Shown: positions 1-11,000 of the stretch, one piece after another
Layout of the letters: each line of letters starts with the position of its first letter
Numbering within the stretch: the stretch's first letter is position 1
NCBI GenBank assembly: GCA_036897485.1
Contig: JAYMTF010001595.1
Location: 1 to 22,335, forward strand
Direction: 5' to 3'
DNA: 22,335 bases
Origin: Pelargonium nanum
Taxonomy: Eukaryota > Streptophyta > Magnoliopsida > Geraniales > Geraniaceae
Notes under the pieces: generated by a model
Database searches by the model: none
What the model was told of the DNA's origin: nothing
What the model saw: the letters and a program-made list of their open reading frames with translations, nothing else
Translations under genes and position numbers: made by a program

Positions 1-540
1 AAGCTCCAAATGTTAAACTTGGTGATGTGGCAACCTCTAATGCCTTCTCACCAAGTTTAATATACATAGTATGGATTTTTTATGAATCCAATTGTTAACT
101 TCAATATCTCAAGTTTTTGACAATTTCAGTTCAAAGGGTCGAGCTTTTTTTTTTTTGTTTTAAAAAAAATTGACATGTTGACGTGGTATGCTAACATAAA
201 ATATGTAACAATATACCATACTGATGTTACCATTGATTACTAGTTATAGATTGAGGATAAAAAAACTTACTCGTCCAAGAGCCAGAACAAGCAAGATTTT
301 AAGTTAGGGGCCAACGTCAAATTTTCGTCAAGTCAAAGGGGGTAAAACCATTTAACTCATAGAAAATGACGTGACAATTTGCTGACGTGGCGGTTGGTAA
401 TCTGCTCTAGCCAGTTATAAAGGTGAAAATAAAAAAATAGTAGTCCAAAAGTTAGAACAAACAACATTTGAGGACACAAGATAAAGTCAAAATTTTGGTT
501 AAGTTGGGGGGCAAAATTATTTAACCCTAATAATAAACTC
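1..540. repeat. Degenerate duplicated repeat, probably transposon-derived
   Basis: No gene is visible here. Two imperfect direct copies lie at about 241-357 and 412-528. Both run through a shared order of blocks: 'agttata', an A-rich tract, 'gtccaa', 'agaacaa', 'gtcaa', then 'accatttaac' or 'attatttaac'. Each copy is preceded by a 'tgacgtgg' block (178-185 and 383-390). At the left edge, 13-25 and 48-60 form a perfect 13-bp inverted repeat around a 22-base loop. Duplicated, AT-rich termini with TGACGTGG blocks are common in Mutator-like and foldback elements of plants, but no complete element or target duplication can be defined. The short minus-strand reading frame across 357-542 has no recognisable protein. 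Confidence 0.45.
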
Positions 541-2102
541 AAAAGATTTTAACTAAAATATGCGTATTACTGATAATTGATGTGTAACTAATATTCGAGT
601 TAGGAGCTTATTAAAACATTTATTTTAAGAGGTGGTTTTTTTATTCATGGTTGGAGACTTGGGCTACCTTATAAATGAGTTGAGAGAAGGCTTGGAGACA
701 ATAAAGTGATTGAACTGCTAGCTCAACTGGGCCGGATTTGGGCTCCAATTGATGAGCCTTTTTCGTTTGGATAAGAATGTATTTGAACTCAACCAAGTTA
801 AGTTAATGGGCTTTGATTTTGAGTTATTGGGCTTCTCAATACATTAACTCCTCAATCAAGACAAACAGCAGCACATTTCTGATTTTCATGCATTTTGATG
901 TGCTTGTTTGTTACCTCATCAATTAATTGAGTTTCTATATTTAAACACAAGGGAATGTACTTTTCATGTATATTCTTTTTAATGTATTTGATAAAATTAT
1001 TGAAAATGTTAAGGATGAGAAACAGAAATGTTTGGGTTGTTTTTAAATCCAAAACATTTTCAGTTAACTATCTACAATAGATGCATTTGGAATACTAGTG
1101 AGAATCACATCTGACGTAGAATATACAGCTCTAACTAACGCATGAGTCAACCGATACGGCGATACATAAAAATAATTCTAAATATCTTCATTTATGCCCT
1201 TAAACATTTGAAGGTTTGTATTAGGTACAAAAGATTTATGTGTCAATTCTATTCCTACATACAAAGTTTTTTTTTGGGGTGTACTCTCCTCTATTTTCTT
1301 CTCAAATGTGACTACGAGATATTGGAATTTGGGTAGCATTAATATTTTGTTTAAAATTGAGAACTGAAATAAGATTTTTACAGTAATAGAGATTGATCTT
1401 TTATTAATTTGGAATCAAACTGATAACGATATGCATCCTACTAGATACAGTAAATTTTGACATTGTGCATACTGTTACTAGTGCCTCATTCTAAACGGTA
1501 CAAGAAAATCTCACATTCACGTATATACTAATAACCCCACACCATGCTTTTGTAGAGTCTTGAACCTGAGTCCTTGAACTTGGGCCACGAGCTGTGTTGC
1601 CCAGATTGTAATTTTATTCATTAAAAAAGTGAATGATATGAGATCCATGTGAATATTGTGTTTTTTTTTCTTCTTTTGAATACTTTGTTTGGGCCAGTGT
1701 GTTTACTGACTAAGCAATTTTAAGCCCATGAACTGATGGACATGGTCACCACCAATTTTTAGTTACTTATCCATGTTTATGGAAAATCCCAAGTACATTC
1801 CAAAACAAACAGAAAATTCAAAATTCTGTATGCTTCTTAATTTGGGATCTATTAAATTAAATAAATAAACAGTTTGCTCTGACATGATAACGTAGCTGGA
1901 GCAAGAGACTCAACAGTTGTATCTCTATCATGACATATATCTTTAGATTCCAAATCCTACAACATTGTTGCTCACAACAATGTTTCCCTGTGTTTTTTTT
2001 ATTCCTTACCTGAAAGTCTTTGATTTAAAGTTGGTCAATATCAAATAGAGGGATCAGAAACTAGTAAGGGCATTTGATCAAATTAATGAATTTGGTACTA
2101 AA
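541..2102. other. Intergenic DNA, no gene recognised
   Basis: AT-rich sequence with only short chance reading frames, none with family motifs or plausible splice structure. TGGGC/GGGCT boxes at about 720-835 resemble plant site-II elements but have no gene attached. I see no RNA gene, array or element end that I can defend. Confidence 0.5.
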
Positions 2103-2157
2103 AGTAACTCCAATGTTCTTCAAAAAAAAAAAAAAAAAAAAAAACAGTAACTCCAAT
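2103..2157 (+). mobile_element. Poly(A) micro-insertion with 12-bp target duplication
   Basis: The 12-mer agtaactccaat occurs at 2103-2114 and 2146-2157. Between the copies is a 31-base insert: 'gttcttc', a long A run and a final c. A unique word, a poly(A) tail and flanking direct repeats are the hallmark of target-primed reverse transcription by a LINE-type machinery. The insert is therefore read as an extremely 5'-truncated LINE or SINE copy. Its 'TTCTTC-A(n)' end resembles the 3' ends seen at 13920-13931 and 22226-22240 on the opposite strand. A slipped A-tract plus a chance duplication is the alternative. Confidence 0.6.
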
Positions 2158-3180
2158 CTGCTGCTGTGTGCATGTATAGATTTTTAATGCTTTTGAGATG
2201 AAGTTATATATAACATGTGCACGGGCAATGATAGGAGATACGGTACAAAAAACGACACAACGACACACAAAAATTACATGTAGTTTTTATAAAATTATGA
2301 TATACGATATATGTGAAGAACACTCCTATATTAGTAAATAATCATTTTTATTTGTTATATTAGTGCATATAAACAACATCGATCAAGTCATGATTGAGTG
2401 TTAGACATGTTTAAATAATTCACTTTATGAAAAATACAAAAAAACATAAAATATCCTACATGTATTCAGTTAAAAATATTACTTCATTCGTCTCGAAATA
2501 AATATCATGTATATAATATCACTTCACAATTATTATTATCATTTGCACGTGAAAATATAATTTCTCATTTTTAGTGCCATTGGGATGGTAGATGGAATAG
2601 TTAAGGTGAGGGCGATGAATACAAAGTGTTGTTTCAAAGGAGAAGAGCATGCATGGCTGCAGCCCATAGTCCAAAACCCAACTGTCACATGCACCAAACA
2701 AATGTGGAAGAACAATGTGAGGAATATTCCTCATAAGCCACCAAACACACACAACACATTAGCCACATCATTTGGAGGACTTCATTGAAAATATTATGAA
2801 TTTGGCCTAAAACTCTTCATTGAGTTGAGTTAGGTGACATGCAACAATGCATGAAAGTAACATATGTTAAATTTAAAAGGTCAAATGAAGGGGGCAAGGA
2901 GGTAGGTAGATGATGTTGTGGTGTTTGGGGGTAGGTGTTAATTGGAGACTTGGAAAGGTTGCTTTGTTTGGTCATCCATTTTATTTTATATATTTATATT
3001 TTGTGTTTGTGGGTTCCTTTGAAAATTTTGGTCTCAATCACTTAACCAAAGGTTGTTATACCTTTTCTCTTTGTTGTGAGAAGTTAACCTTTCTCATTAC
3101 CCATATTGGCATTTTTGTTTATGGATTTGATTGGAAAATTTCACACAAGTGCTTACTAAAGTTAAGTAGAAGATGTTAAA
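2158..3180. other. Intergenic DNA, no gene recognised
   Basis: Short open frames exist at 2585-2788 (+) and 2910-3179 (+). The first would encode 67 residues and the second 89, but neither shows a family motif, signal peptide or supporting splice sites. A CATGCATG (RY-type) motif lies near 2648. I see nothing else that can be supported. Confidence 0.45.
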
Positions 3181-3440
3181 GGTCATTTTGGATTTTCAAA
3201 AAAAAAAATTGTAAAAGGTGTATAGTACAGGGGTGAAGAAGAAAGGTAAAGTCAAAGACATTTTTTAGTTTTCAAAAAAAAAAATTGATAATGTGTTGGG
3301 CACATGACCAAACAGTGTCATTTTCCGTCAAATGTAACTGACGGAACCAGATGTGCATACTTCAGGGTAGTCCAAAGTTACGAAAATAAGTTAAGGTAGT
3401 AAAAAGAAAAAGGTGTATAGTACATGAGTGTTATTTGTAA
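3181..3440. repeat. Local direct repeats with A-tracts
   Basis: The 17-mer aaaaggtgtatagtaca occurs at 3213-3229 and again at 3408-3424. The A-tract word ttttcaaaaaaaaaaattg occurs near 3193-3211 and again near 3270-3288. The interval also holds 'ccgtcaaatgtaactgacgg' (3327-3346), whose outer ends form a short inverted repeat typical of 'taacggac' plant DNA-transposon termini. This looks like a fragment of a non-autonomous element, but no matched ends or target duplication were found. Confidence 0.35.
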
Positions 3441-3849
3441 TTTCCCTTTTATTTATTTGAACAATTACAAATGAACACTTAGTTAATTGTTTCTAACACT
3501 AACTTTTACTATATCCGTAGCAACATCTCAAGTTTGATATATCAATGACGGTTGATAACTGTGTTATGATATATGTTTTACATCCTAATTTTATACGCAA
3601 ATCCTTTTATTTTCATCGTTTCATGAGTAATTTACCTTAGTGAATAATCAAGAGAATTAAATGAGTATCAACAGCCACATATTGATTACCGAAATGTGTA
3701 TCGAAAGAAGCAGTAAAGAAAGTCACTCGCAAAAAAGAACGTCAGTCCCACACATTGATATACAAAAATTTGTCTTTACATTATCAACATACAAAAACAA
3801 CGACCAAATCAAAAACTAAAAACATAACAAGTTACCGATTATTCTCGGT

Positions 3850-6550
3850 AGACCCCCTTTCACCAAGAGAAGAGCTAGACGAACCAAACTCAAAAGCGGA
3901 GAAACTTCAAAAATTTGGATAAAGAAAATTGGTGTCTGGACCAATGAACGCATGTTCAGCCAGTCAGCCAGAGCTTACTATCGCACGATGGCTATGATCA
4001 AACTCCTTATAAGACCCACATAAATGTTGAGTTATCCATTACCGACCATGAGTGGAGGTAAGCGGTATCGAATCCCGCTCGAAGTATGTCAATCTTAAAT
4101 TCATCGCTTGCTCGTGATCGGTAACCTCTCCAAGCCATTTGCACTCTTGTTTATATCGAGTGTGTCGATCTGCCACCTCCTGGTCGAGGGTAAGATGTTG
4201 CTCAACCAAGAGGGCAAGCTCGACTCTCAAGGCTTCCTCTTGTTTCTCTAAGTTTGTAATCTCATCGATCAGATCCACAATATTACCTGAATTGGCAAGG
4301 CCATGGTCCCCAACAATTACACACACTAGGCCACAAACAAACACAAACTGTGCGACCATCTCGTATAAATGTGAGGAATGTGCATACCGCAACAAAAAAC
4401 AATAAAAAAGAGATTGAACCTCCCAAAATAGAGATACAAAAAGCTCATAACCCCTTGTCCTTGAGCACGCGGGTCCAAACCGCCCAGAGAACGACAAGCA
4501 CACACTCAACGTGAGATGAAATATCTGGAATACCAAAGGAAACTCCTCATCTGATATGCCGAATAAGTCAAAACAAAGATTTGTAGGAATCGACACGACT
4601 CCTTGGGGAGCCCTTGTAATAAAAGAGACGAGCGCAGAGATAGAAACCACCGAGAAAAATTCAAGTTTGGCTTCATATGTCGAAGCAACGGGCGCCTTAA
4701 GGCCAACAAGTCCGGGCGGCGCACTATGGGCTTAATTCCCCCCTCGGCATTTGCATTTCTTATTCTCCTCTATAGTTGCAAGAATAATGTGAGCAACTGG
4801 ACAATGCCGTAAACGGCTGGGAACGTTCGCTATAGAAACATCAAGCAATTGTTGACTAGGGGAAAGTCAAGAAGAAAGAACAACGAACCACCACTTATAG
4901 TTCATATGTTTGGCATCGACCCTAAAACAAACAATCTTTCTGAGGACGAGGTAGCGTTAGAATCCTCTATGAAGTTTCATTCGGGTAGTTATACCCTCAC
5001 CCAAAGGAATGTCACGATCATTATGGCATCGAATAAACAACAACTTGTTTTTCCAGCCCTTCAAAGACTCGTCCAGCTCCAAAACAAGGATCTCACCACC
5101 AGACCAAAAATAAATCCACCCTAACTTATCCTTGTGGGGGTAAGAAATACATGTGGCAAAACAGAGAAAAAGAGGGAAGCAGACAAAAATCTTGGAAACA
5201 TGTTAGGACGTTATAAGAATTCAGCATCATTTGAAAGGGAACCACGCCAAAATTTTAGTAAATCCAATACAAAGGGTGTCAAAGGCAATATAAATCCCCG
5301 GCGGATCATCTCTAGGTAAACAGATCGAATCGAGCGCCCCGACCAGAGGTAAGAAGTACGTCGAGATAGGGAGACATCGACCAAGAAGACTAAGAACATG
5401 TAAGTAGCCCCTCGGTGACAGTTTAGGGTAGATGAGTAAGAATGTGTCTGTTCATGTGCTCGGACAACTATGAAAAGCCCACTACTGAAGTCTCGTTGAT
5501 CGGATCGTCATCAGCATAAACGACAGGGGTAAAAGATGTCATCTCGGAGAATATGAGAGCAAGCAACATCAACAAGAAAGAACATAAAGAAGCAGTTAGC
5601 AGAACTCTGTCAACAAAAATTTTATCAGAAGCTCATCAGAAGCCCAAGAGTCCCGCTCAGGTCAACAACCGTCATAAGGTACGATACCCGAGGTAGGCAA
5701 GGCTTCTCATATATTCTAGTTGACCATCTGCATCCAGGCCGATCAACTAGAGTATGGGCAAGTGTTAGGCCCGTAGGTCCCAGTTAATCCCACAAGAGGA
5801 AAACAAAGTATCAATCTCAAATGATACCACAATAATGGCGACTAGGCCCACACCAACAAAGAAGGTACATCGGCGGTTTTCCTATTTAAAGGTCTTAAGT
5901 TCACGAAAAGAGTTAATCTCACAATTCCTAAGAGAACATTCATTAGAGACTAAGTCCCAATCATTTGATAAGGACACCTTTTTTTGCACGAACATTTGAG
6001 AGAAGATTGAGTTGGAGGCATCGTCCGTGGAGCAACAATCTCGTCTCGCCAAACCAACACGACGATATCTCATGAACATTAAAGCCCTATAACGCTACAT
6101 CATGCAGTAGAGGTTTTTAAGGATTTTGATGTACGCCTCAGGGCACAAGGGACGTACAAAGATGCCTCAACTCGCCCAACGCCCATGTGTACCTCATTTG
6201 GAGAGCTAGAGATTCCAACCATCAAAATGGGACCCGAAGTGGACCTCACCTCACAATCGACTAATCACTAGTCGACACGTGACAAAATTTTGAGGTTAGA
6301 GAGAGGGAGAGAGAGAGAAACATTCATTCTCACAAATTACTTTCTCTCTTTGATATTCCCTTTAGAACATTCAAGTATTCCTACCGATATCTCATTCCCA
6401 TGCATGAAATGGCTTCCTAGAAACACCTCTTGAGTCCCCGATCTTTGGTGTTGTCTTTCAAGTCACAAGTTGCAAGACAACACCGCGTGACGTACTTTGA
6501 CATCAAACATTAGCATAGAGGAGAGACATCGAGACTGAGGGAATTCGACA
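3850..6550 (-). mobile_element. Decayed gypsy-type retroelement, 5' portion
   Basis: This block is visibly richer in G+C than its flanks and carries a broken minus-strand coding region, described separately at 4039-5400. From 5400 up to about 6550 there is non-coding sequence with LTR or leader character: a TATA-like 'tatttaaa' near 5882, a GA-rich tract at 6298-6320, and 'TGTCGAATTC' reading on the minus strand from 6550, which could be an LTR start. No second LTR, protease, reverse transcriptase or integrase reading was found. The element is therefore a remnant or a non-autonomous derivative. Exact ends are not determined. Confidence 0.5.
4039..5400 (-). pseudogene. Broken 'putative gypsy type transposon' (PF04195-like) ORF
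   Basis: Read on the minus strand from 5400 down to 4039, blocks appear in the order usual for the plant 'putative gypsy type transposon' family (PF04195, Transposase_28). First comes an N-terminal part with 'GFILPLTPFVLDLL' (about 5295-5254). Then comes 'GWIYFWSG' followed by 'LDESLKGWKNKLLFIR' (about 5121-5030), matching the family's G-W-x-Y-F and L-K-x-W-K-x-x-F-F-x-x pattern. Finally a 203-codon open stretch (4650-4039) has a heptad-rich, probably coiled-coil C-terminal part (LIDEITNLEKQEEALRVELA region, 4270-4120). The blocks fall in different frames and are separated by stops, so the gene is dead. The function of this protein family is unclear; it is usually discussed as a gag-like or accessory protein of plant gypsy elements. 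The family match is from memory, not a search. Confidence 0.5.
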
Positions 6551-6597
6551 CTTAAAAAAATACTTTGACACGTGGATTAGACGACAACAACATCTTA

Positions 6598-6673
6598 TAA
6601 GATCATATCCAATTAAGATAATTTCGAATGATTCAAACTTATACATTCAATAATAAGATCTTATCCAATTAAG
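6598..6673 (+). repeat. 20-bp direct repeat pair
   Basis: taagatcatatccaattaag (6598-6617) and taagatcttatccaattaag (6654-6673) differ at one base and are 36 bp apart. They lie between the gypsy remnant and the small LTR element that starts at 6687. They may mark a small local duplication. I see no coding or RNA signal. Confidence 0.6.
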
Positions 6674-6686
6674 TGACTGCACATTA

Positions 6687-6844
6687 TGTAAAGAACCATC
6701 TTAACTAAAAGTGTAAAAGCTTATAGTTGGTGCAAGCCCAATATTACCTCTTGTCACCAATGCTCTGATATCATGTAAAGAACCGTCTCAACTAAAAGTT
6801 TAAGTTTATAGTTGAAGGCCCAATAATAGTTTTATACTCTAACA
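6687..6844 (-). mobile_element. SMART/TRIM-like miniature LTR retrotransposon (158 bp)
   Basis: Two related direct copies are present: 6774-6844 (71 bp, 5' LTR on the minus strand) and 6687 to about 6746 (shortened 3' LTR). Both begin 'tgtaaagaacc' on the + strand, and the full copy ends 'aaca', so on the minus strand it starts TGTT and ends TACA. Directly after the 5' LTR (+ 6762-6773) lies gctctgatatca. On the minus strand this is TGATATCAGAGC, which differs at one base from the initiator-tRNA-Met primer binding site TGGTATCAGAGC. Only about 27 bases separate the LTRs. The flanks catta (6682-6686) and caata (6845-6849) match at 4 of 5 bases and may be the target duplication. No coding capacity exists, so mobility would depend on an autonomous copia or gypsy partner. 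Confidence 0.65.
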
Positions 6845-7084
6845 CAATATTTATTTTCATTAGGTAACCCAAAAATAAAAAAAAACAAAAAAATACTCAA
6901 CCCAAAAATAAAATGAAAATAAAAATTGTCTACACAGGTTAAAGTTTAAACTTTAAAGCGAAAGCGAAAGGAGCTGAAGAGCCCAGTAAAATCCAATATT
7001 GTCAGTATCAAATTGGCCATCTGGTGAAAACAAAGAACTTGGCAAAAATTGTCATCACGCTGTTCCAACGCAACAAATGTGACT

Positions 7085-7275
7085 CTGTTTTCCATTTCTG
7101 CTTCCTTCTCTTGAAGTCGACGCACGCACACCTTCTTTAACCTCCAAAATCCCACCTTCTTCTTCTCCGTCAACTCCTCTCGTAATAAACCCCACACCCC
7201 TTTTTTTGCTCTCTTCCTGCGCCTCGGTTTCATCGCTTTTCCTATATATCAAGGTCACCTTTTTTCTCTTCCCCA
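7085..7275 (+). promoter_or_regulatory. Core promoter of the phosphoglycerate mutase gene
   Basis: A CT-rich stretch leads to a TATA box, cctatatatc, at 7241-7250, followed by CT-rich sequence ('ttttctcttcccc') typical of a plant start site. Transcription probably begins around 7270-7280. Upstream are GAAAGC/GCGAAA iterations at about 6955-6972. Placement is by motif and by distance to the first coding exon only. Confidence 0.55.
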
Positions 7276-8087
7276 TTTTCTCTACGCTGCTGTCGATCGT
7301 CTTTCTCTGCATTTTGGTTGCTGGGTTCGTGTTGTTTTTCTGTTCTTTCACTTCTATGTCGATGTATGTGGCTCGTTTCTCCGATTATTGGTTTCTGGGT
7401 TTTTTTCTGTGTATCTTGTCAACATTGTTTTGATTCGTTATTGTGGTTGCAAAATAGTTTCGTGGGTATACACCAATTTGATCTCTAGATGTGGGGAATT
7501 TGTTTCTGGGTTCTAGGTTTGCTTTGAACTCCAAATAAGCATTTGGTAGCAAAATAATCATGTGGGTATGTACAAGTTTGTATTTTTTAGATGTGGTTAA
7601 CACGTTTCTAGGCTCTATGTTGTGATTGGTGAGGAAACCTTGAGTGTAGATCTATGGTCCAAATAAGTCATTAAGTTGTTATTGAATAAATTTTGACTGA
7701 TACATTTTTGTTCATGTTTTCTCTGTCTAATTCCTTTATTTATGCTGGTTATGTTCACAGATTTACTCAACATATTATTTGAGCTTGTACTAGATTTCTC
7801 TTAATCTAATATAAGTGTTGATTTATGGGACATTAAATCCTTAAATTATATCTTGAGGTACTTGTTTGGTTGAATTCTTTTTATCCAGTTTTATTCTTCC
7901 CTTTTCCATTTAGACCTTCAAAACGGTTTTTAATGTTCTCTTTCATGTTTCTAATATGTATGTCATTATCTTCTTAACTTAGAAGCTACTGAAGAATGTG
8001 CTCATAACTTTGTGCGGTGGAAGGGAAGGAACCCATTTTGTATATTTTATCCTTTAATATCTTTGTTTGGGTGTCTTGAATTCCAGA
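7275..8087 (+). other. 5' leader with a leader intron, mutase gene
   Basis: The first coding ATG (8088) follows a good acceptor, ttgaattccag, ending at 8086, so the leader is interrupted by an intron of roughly 700 bp. The best donor seen is GTATGT at 7364-7369. If that donor is used, the joined sequence contains an upstream ATG at 7356-7358 (ATG TCG AT joined to A ATG TCT), in frame with the main ORF and adding three residues. Other donors cannot be excluded. The rest of the leader is pyrimidine rich. The open frame across 7206-7433 has no protein character. Confidence 0.5.
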
Positions 8088-11000
8088 ATGTCTACTACAG
8101 CATTTCACCAATCCATTGGGACTATGCAGTCCCACCAGTGTTTGAACAACGCTTGCTTTGCTCGTGAGCTTGAGAATAGTTCAATGAGGTTTGCGTCAAA
8201 AGATTTCAAGATTGGCATTAAACTGTCAAGAAGAGGAAGTTATACTTCTGGCAAGAGGACGTTTGGGGCGATTCAATCCTCAGCATCTCAAGCTACTGTG
8301 TTCGATCCTGTCATTACCCCATCAAGTAACAACACCAATGATTCTCGAAAGAAATCAAGTATGCCAGTCTCTTTGTAGCACCATTTTAACTTTCAACAAG
8401 AAATTATTTTGGCACTTTTATAGAGATATTCTATCCTTGCATCCATCTCATGATGACCAATATAGTTCAAACCCCAATATTTTGGACAATTTGCATGAAA
8501 ATAGAAAAAAAAATTATCGTAGCTGAATTCTTTAATCAAATTGATTAATTTGATGTAGAACTTTTGGCATTTGTGTTAAAAACTAAAGTGCTTCCTCTAA
8601 ATCTTATTCATCTCTGCTTCTGATTGCTACTTAAGATGAAGCATCTTTGATCTTGATCCGACATGGCGAGTCGTTGTGGAATATGGTGAACCTTTTCACT
8701 GGTTGTGTTGATGTTCCATTAAGCAAGAAAGGTGTGGAGGAGGCAACTGAAGCTGGTAGGAAAATCAGCAACATACCTGTCGACATGATATACACATCTG
8801 CACTTATTCGTGCAAAGATGACTGCCATGCTTGCTATGAAGGAGCATCGCTCTGGAAAGGTAATTTGAGGAATCATCTTGTTAGGTGTTGGAAATAACAC
8901 TTCCCATTGAAGTTTATTTCAATTCCTGGTAGATTGCAACAATCCAGTTGATGATAAGGCACTTAATTTTTTGGTGCAATGGGATTGGTCTTTCATCTCT
9001 TGTTACTTGGGGTGCAGAGTAATGTTTAAAAGTCCCAAATCTTGTGCAAAACGATGCGTCAAATAATGGGATGTGATGCATCAATAATCTTTGTGACGAC
9101 TCGGCGAATCACAATTTAGCAAGCATACAATGTTACAATGTCTTATAAATTGTTGTTTTGTGCTAGACATTCATGGAAGGGTGGTGGTATCATATATGGT
9201 GGGTTATTATCCATTTAGGTAAAGCTTGACCATGATTAGATGATACGTAATCTGTCACATGAATTGTCTATCATTCTGCACAAAATTTTGTATAGGATAT
9301 GAGACATTTAGCATTTTCGGTGCAGTAATTGGTAATAACAAACACACACTAGAATTCCTGTTTGTTTGGCAATATAGAGAGGGACTAAGGAAGAACTACC
9401 TAGCTGCACTATAATCAGTTGGTCATATAACGAAACACCGAATATCCACTCAAAACAATATAGGCCTAAAAAATATGTAAAATTTGATGCCAGAAAGTAT
9501 CTTCCCTAATAACCTCTCTAGCTACTGTGTGCTAACCTATTAATTATTATTTCACCTATAGGTGCCAGTTTTTATGCATAATGAAAGTGAGCGGGCAATG
9601 AAATGGAGTCAGATTTATAGTGAGGACACCAAAAATCAATCCATTCCAGTTGTATCAGCATGGCAACTGAATGAAAGAATGTAACTATTCTGTCTCGGCC
9701 TCTTTTACTTGGATAAAAGAAACAGAAGTCTTTTTTAGGTTATCACTTCTTTACATTATCCTGCATAACTTGTTAACTTCTTATATTTAGGTATGGGGAG
9801 CTACAGGGTCTCAATAAGCAGGAGACAGCTGACAAATATGGGAAGGAACAAGTTCATGAGTGGCGGCGGAGTTATGACATACCTCCACCAAATGGCGAGA
9901 GTTTAGAAATGTGTGCTAAAAGAGCAGTTGCTTATTTCAAAGAGAATGTATTGTTCCTATATCTTATTCTCCTCTTTCCTGTTTATGCTCAGTTTGATGT
10001 TTTACGCCCATTTCAATCTGTTAAAAATTTATATATTAAAAAAATATTGTTGTTTATTTGAACTTTGCAACACTATTAGTCCGCTAAAAAATACAATTGT
10101 TTTGTTTATTCTAGTTATCATGTTACGTAGTAGCATCTGACTGCAGAAGTATTGTGCTGCAGATTGAACCCCAACTTTTATCTGGAAAGAATATAATGAT
10201 TGCTGCCCATGGAAATTCATTGAGGTCCATCATTATGTATCTTGACAAATTGACTTCCGAAGAGGTTATAGACCAATTCCATTATTGAAAATTGTGCCCT
10301 GTTTTGGTTTTTCTATTGTTTACAAATGGCAAATGCAGTAATCTTGTTCCCTTTATTGACTCATCTTTGTAACAGGTTATAAGTTTGGAATTAGCAACTG
10401 GAGTACCTATGCTATACATTTTCAAAGATGGGAAGTTCATCCGGAGGGGAAGTCCTGTATCACCTACAGAGGCTGGAGTCTATGCGTACACGAAGGTGTG
10501 CCACGTTTACTCATTGTTTTTCTTATGTCTTATATAAATTTGTATGCGTTCATTTTCTATGCAACTTATGTTTGTTTATGCTAATACATGCTAAAAATGA
10601 TGCAACTGAATTTAATTGAAGTACAAAAAAAATAATACTGCTTTCATCTGCTCACTCTATTCAGTCTATCAGTTGGAAGATATGTGAAACTAGAGTAGCT
10701 CAGAGCTGTGTGAATCGGCTGTGTAATTTCACATACAAAACTTAATTTCCCTATTTTGGGCCTTGGTTCAGTGAAGGATTTATTTATCTTTGGCTAACAT
10801 CAAATAAAATTGTTTAGCTGGTATTGATAATTTTATATGCTAACTTTAATATTTTATATTGTGCCTTCTGAGAGCCTATAAAAAAGGTTATTATGAAGTA
10901 TCATCTTTTTATGATTCTTTCCTTTTGTTCACAAATTTTTTCTGCGAAGAGCTTGAATAGTTTGATCCCTGACATGATTCTGCTCTAGCCTGTTAGTGTT

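Noticed and set aside
1550..1605. Minus-strand 'GGTTCAAGACTC' and 'AGCTCGTGGCC' words, like tRNA-derived SINE B and A boxes
   Set aside because: The B box is imperfect, spacing is doubtful, and there is no tail or target duplication.
2585..2788. 67-codon + strand frame with a matching minus-strand frame
   Set aside because: No motif, no homologue I recognise, no start context or splice support; length is within chance in this composition.
2910..3179. 89-codon + strand frame, Phe/Tyr/Leu rich
   Set aside because: Composition follows the T-rich DNA and no family resemblance is visible.
5835..5850. 'aatggcgactaggcc', similar to a gypsy primer binding site
   Set aside because: Only eight bases match and the orientation is opposite to the gag-like blocks.
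7206..7433. 75-codon + strand frame over the mutase leader
   Set aside because: It begins at a non-ATG codon and is a product of the pyrimidine-rich leader; no protein character.
8191..8526. Alternative + frame overlapping the first mutase exon
   Set aside because: It is a frame-shifted shadow; the true frame continues through GT-AG introns to conserved motifs.
8631..8900. Minus-strand frame opposite the RHGES exon
   Set aside because: Antisense shadow of mutase exon 2.
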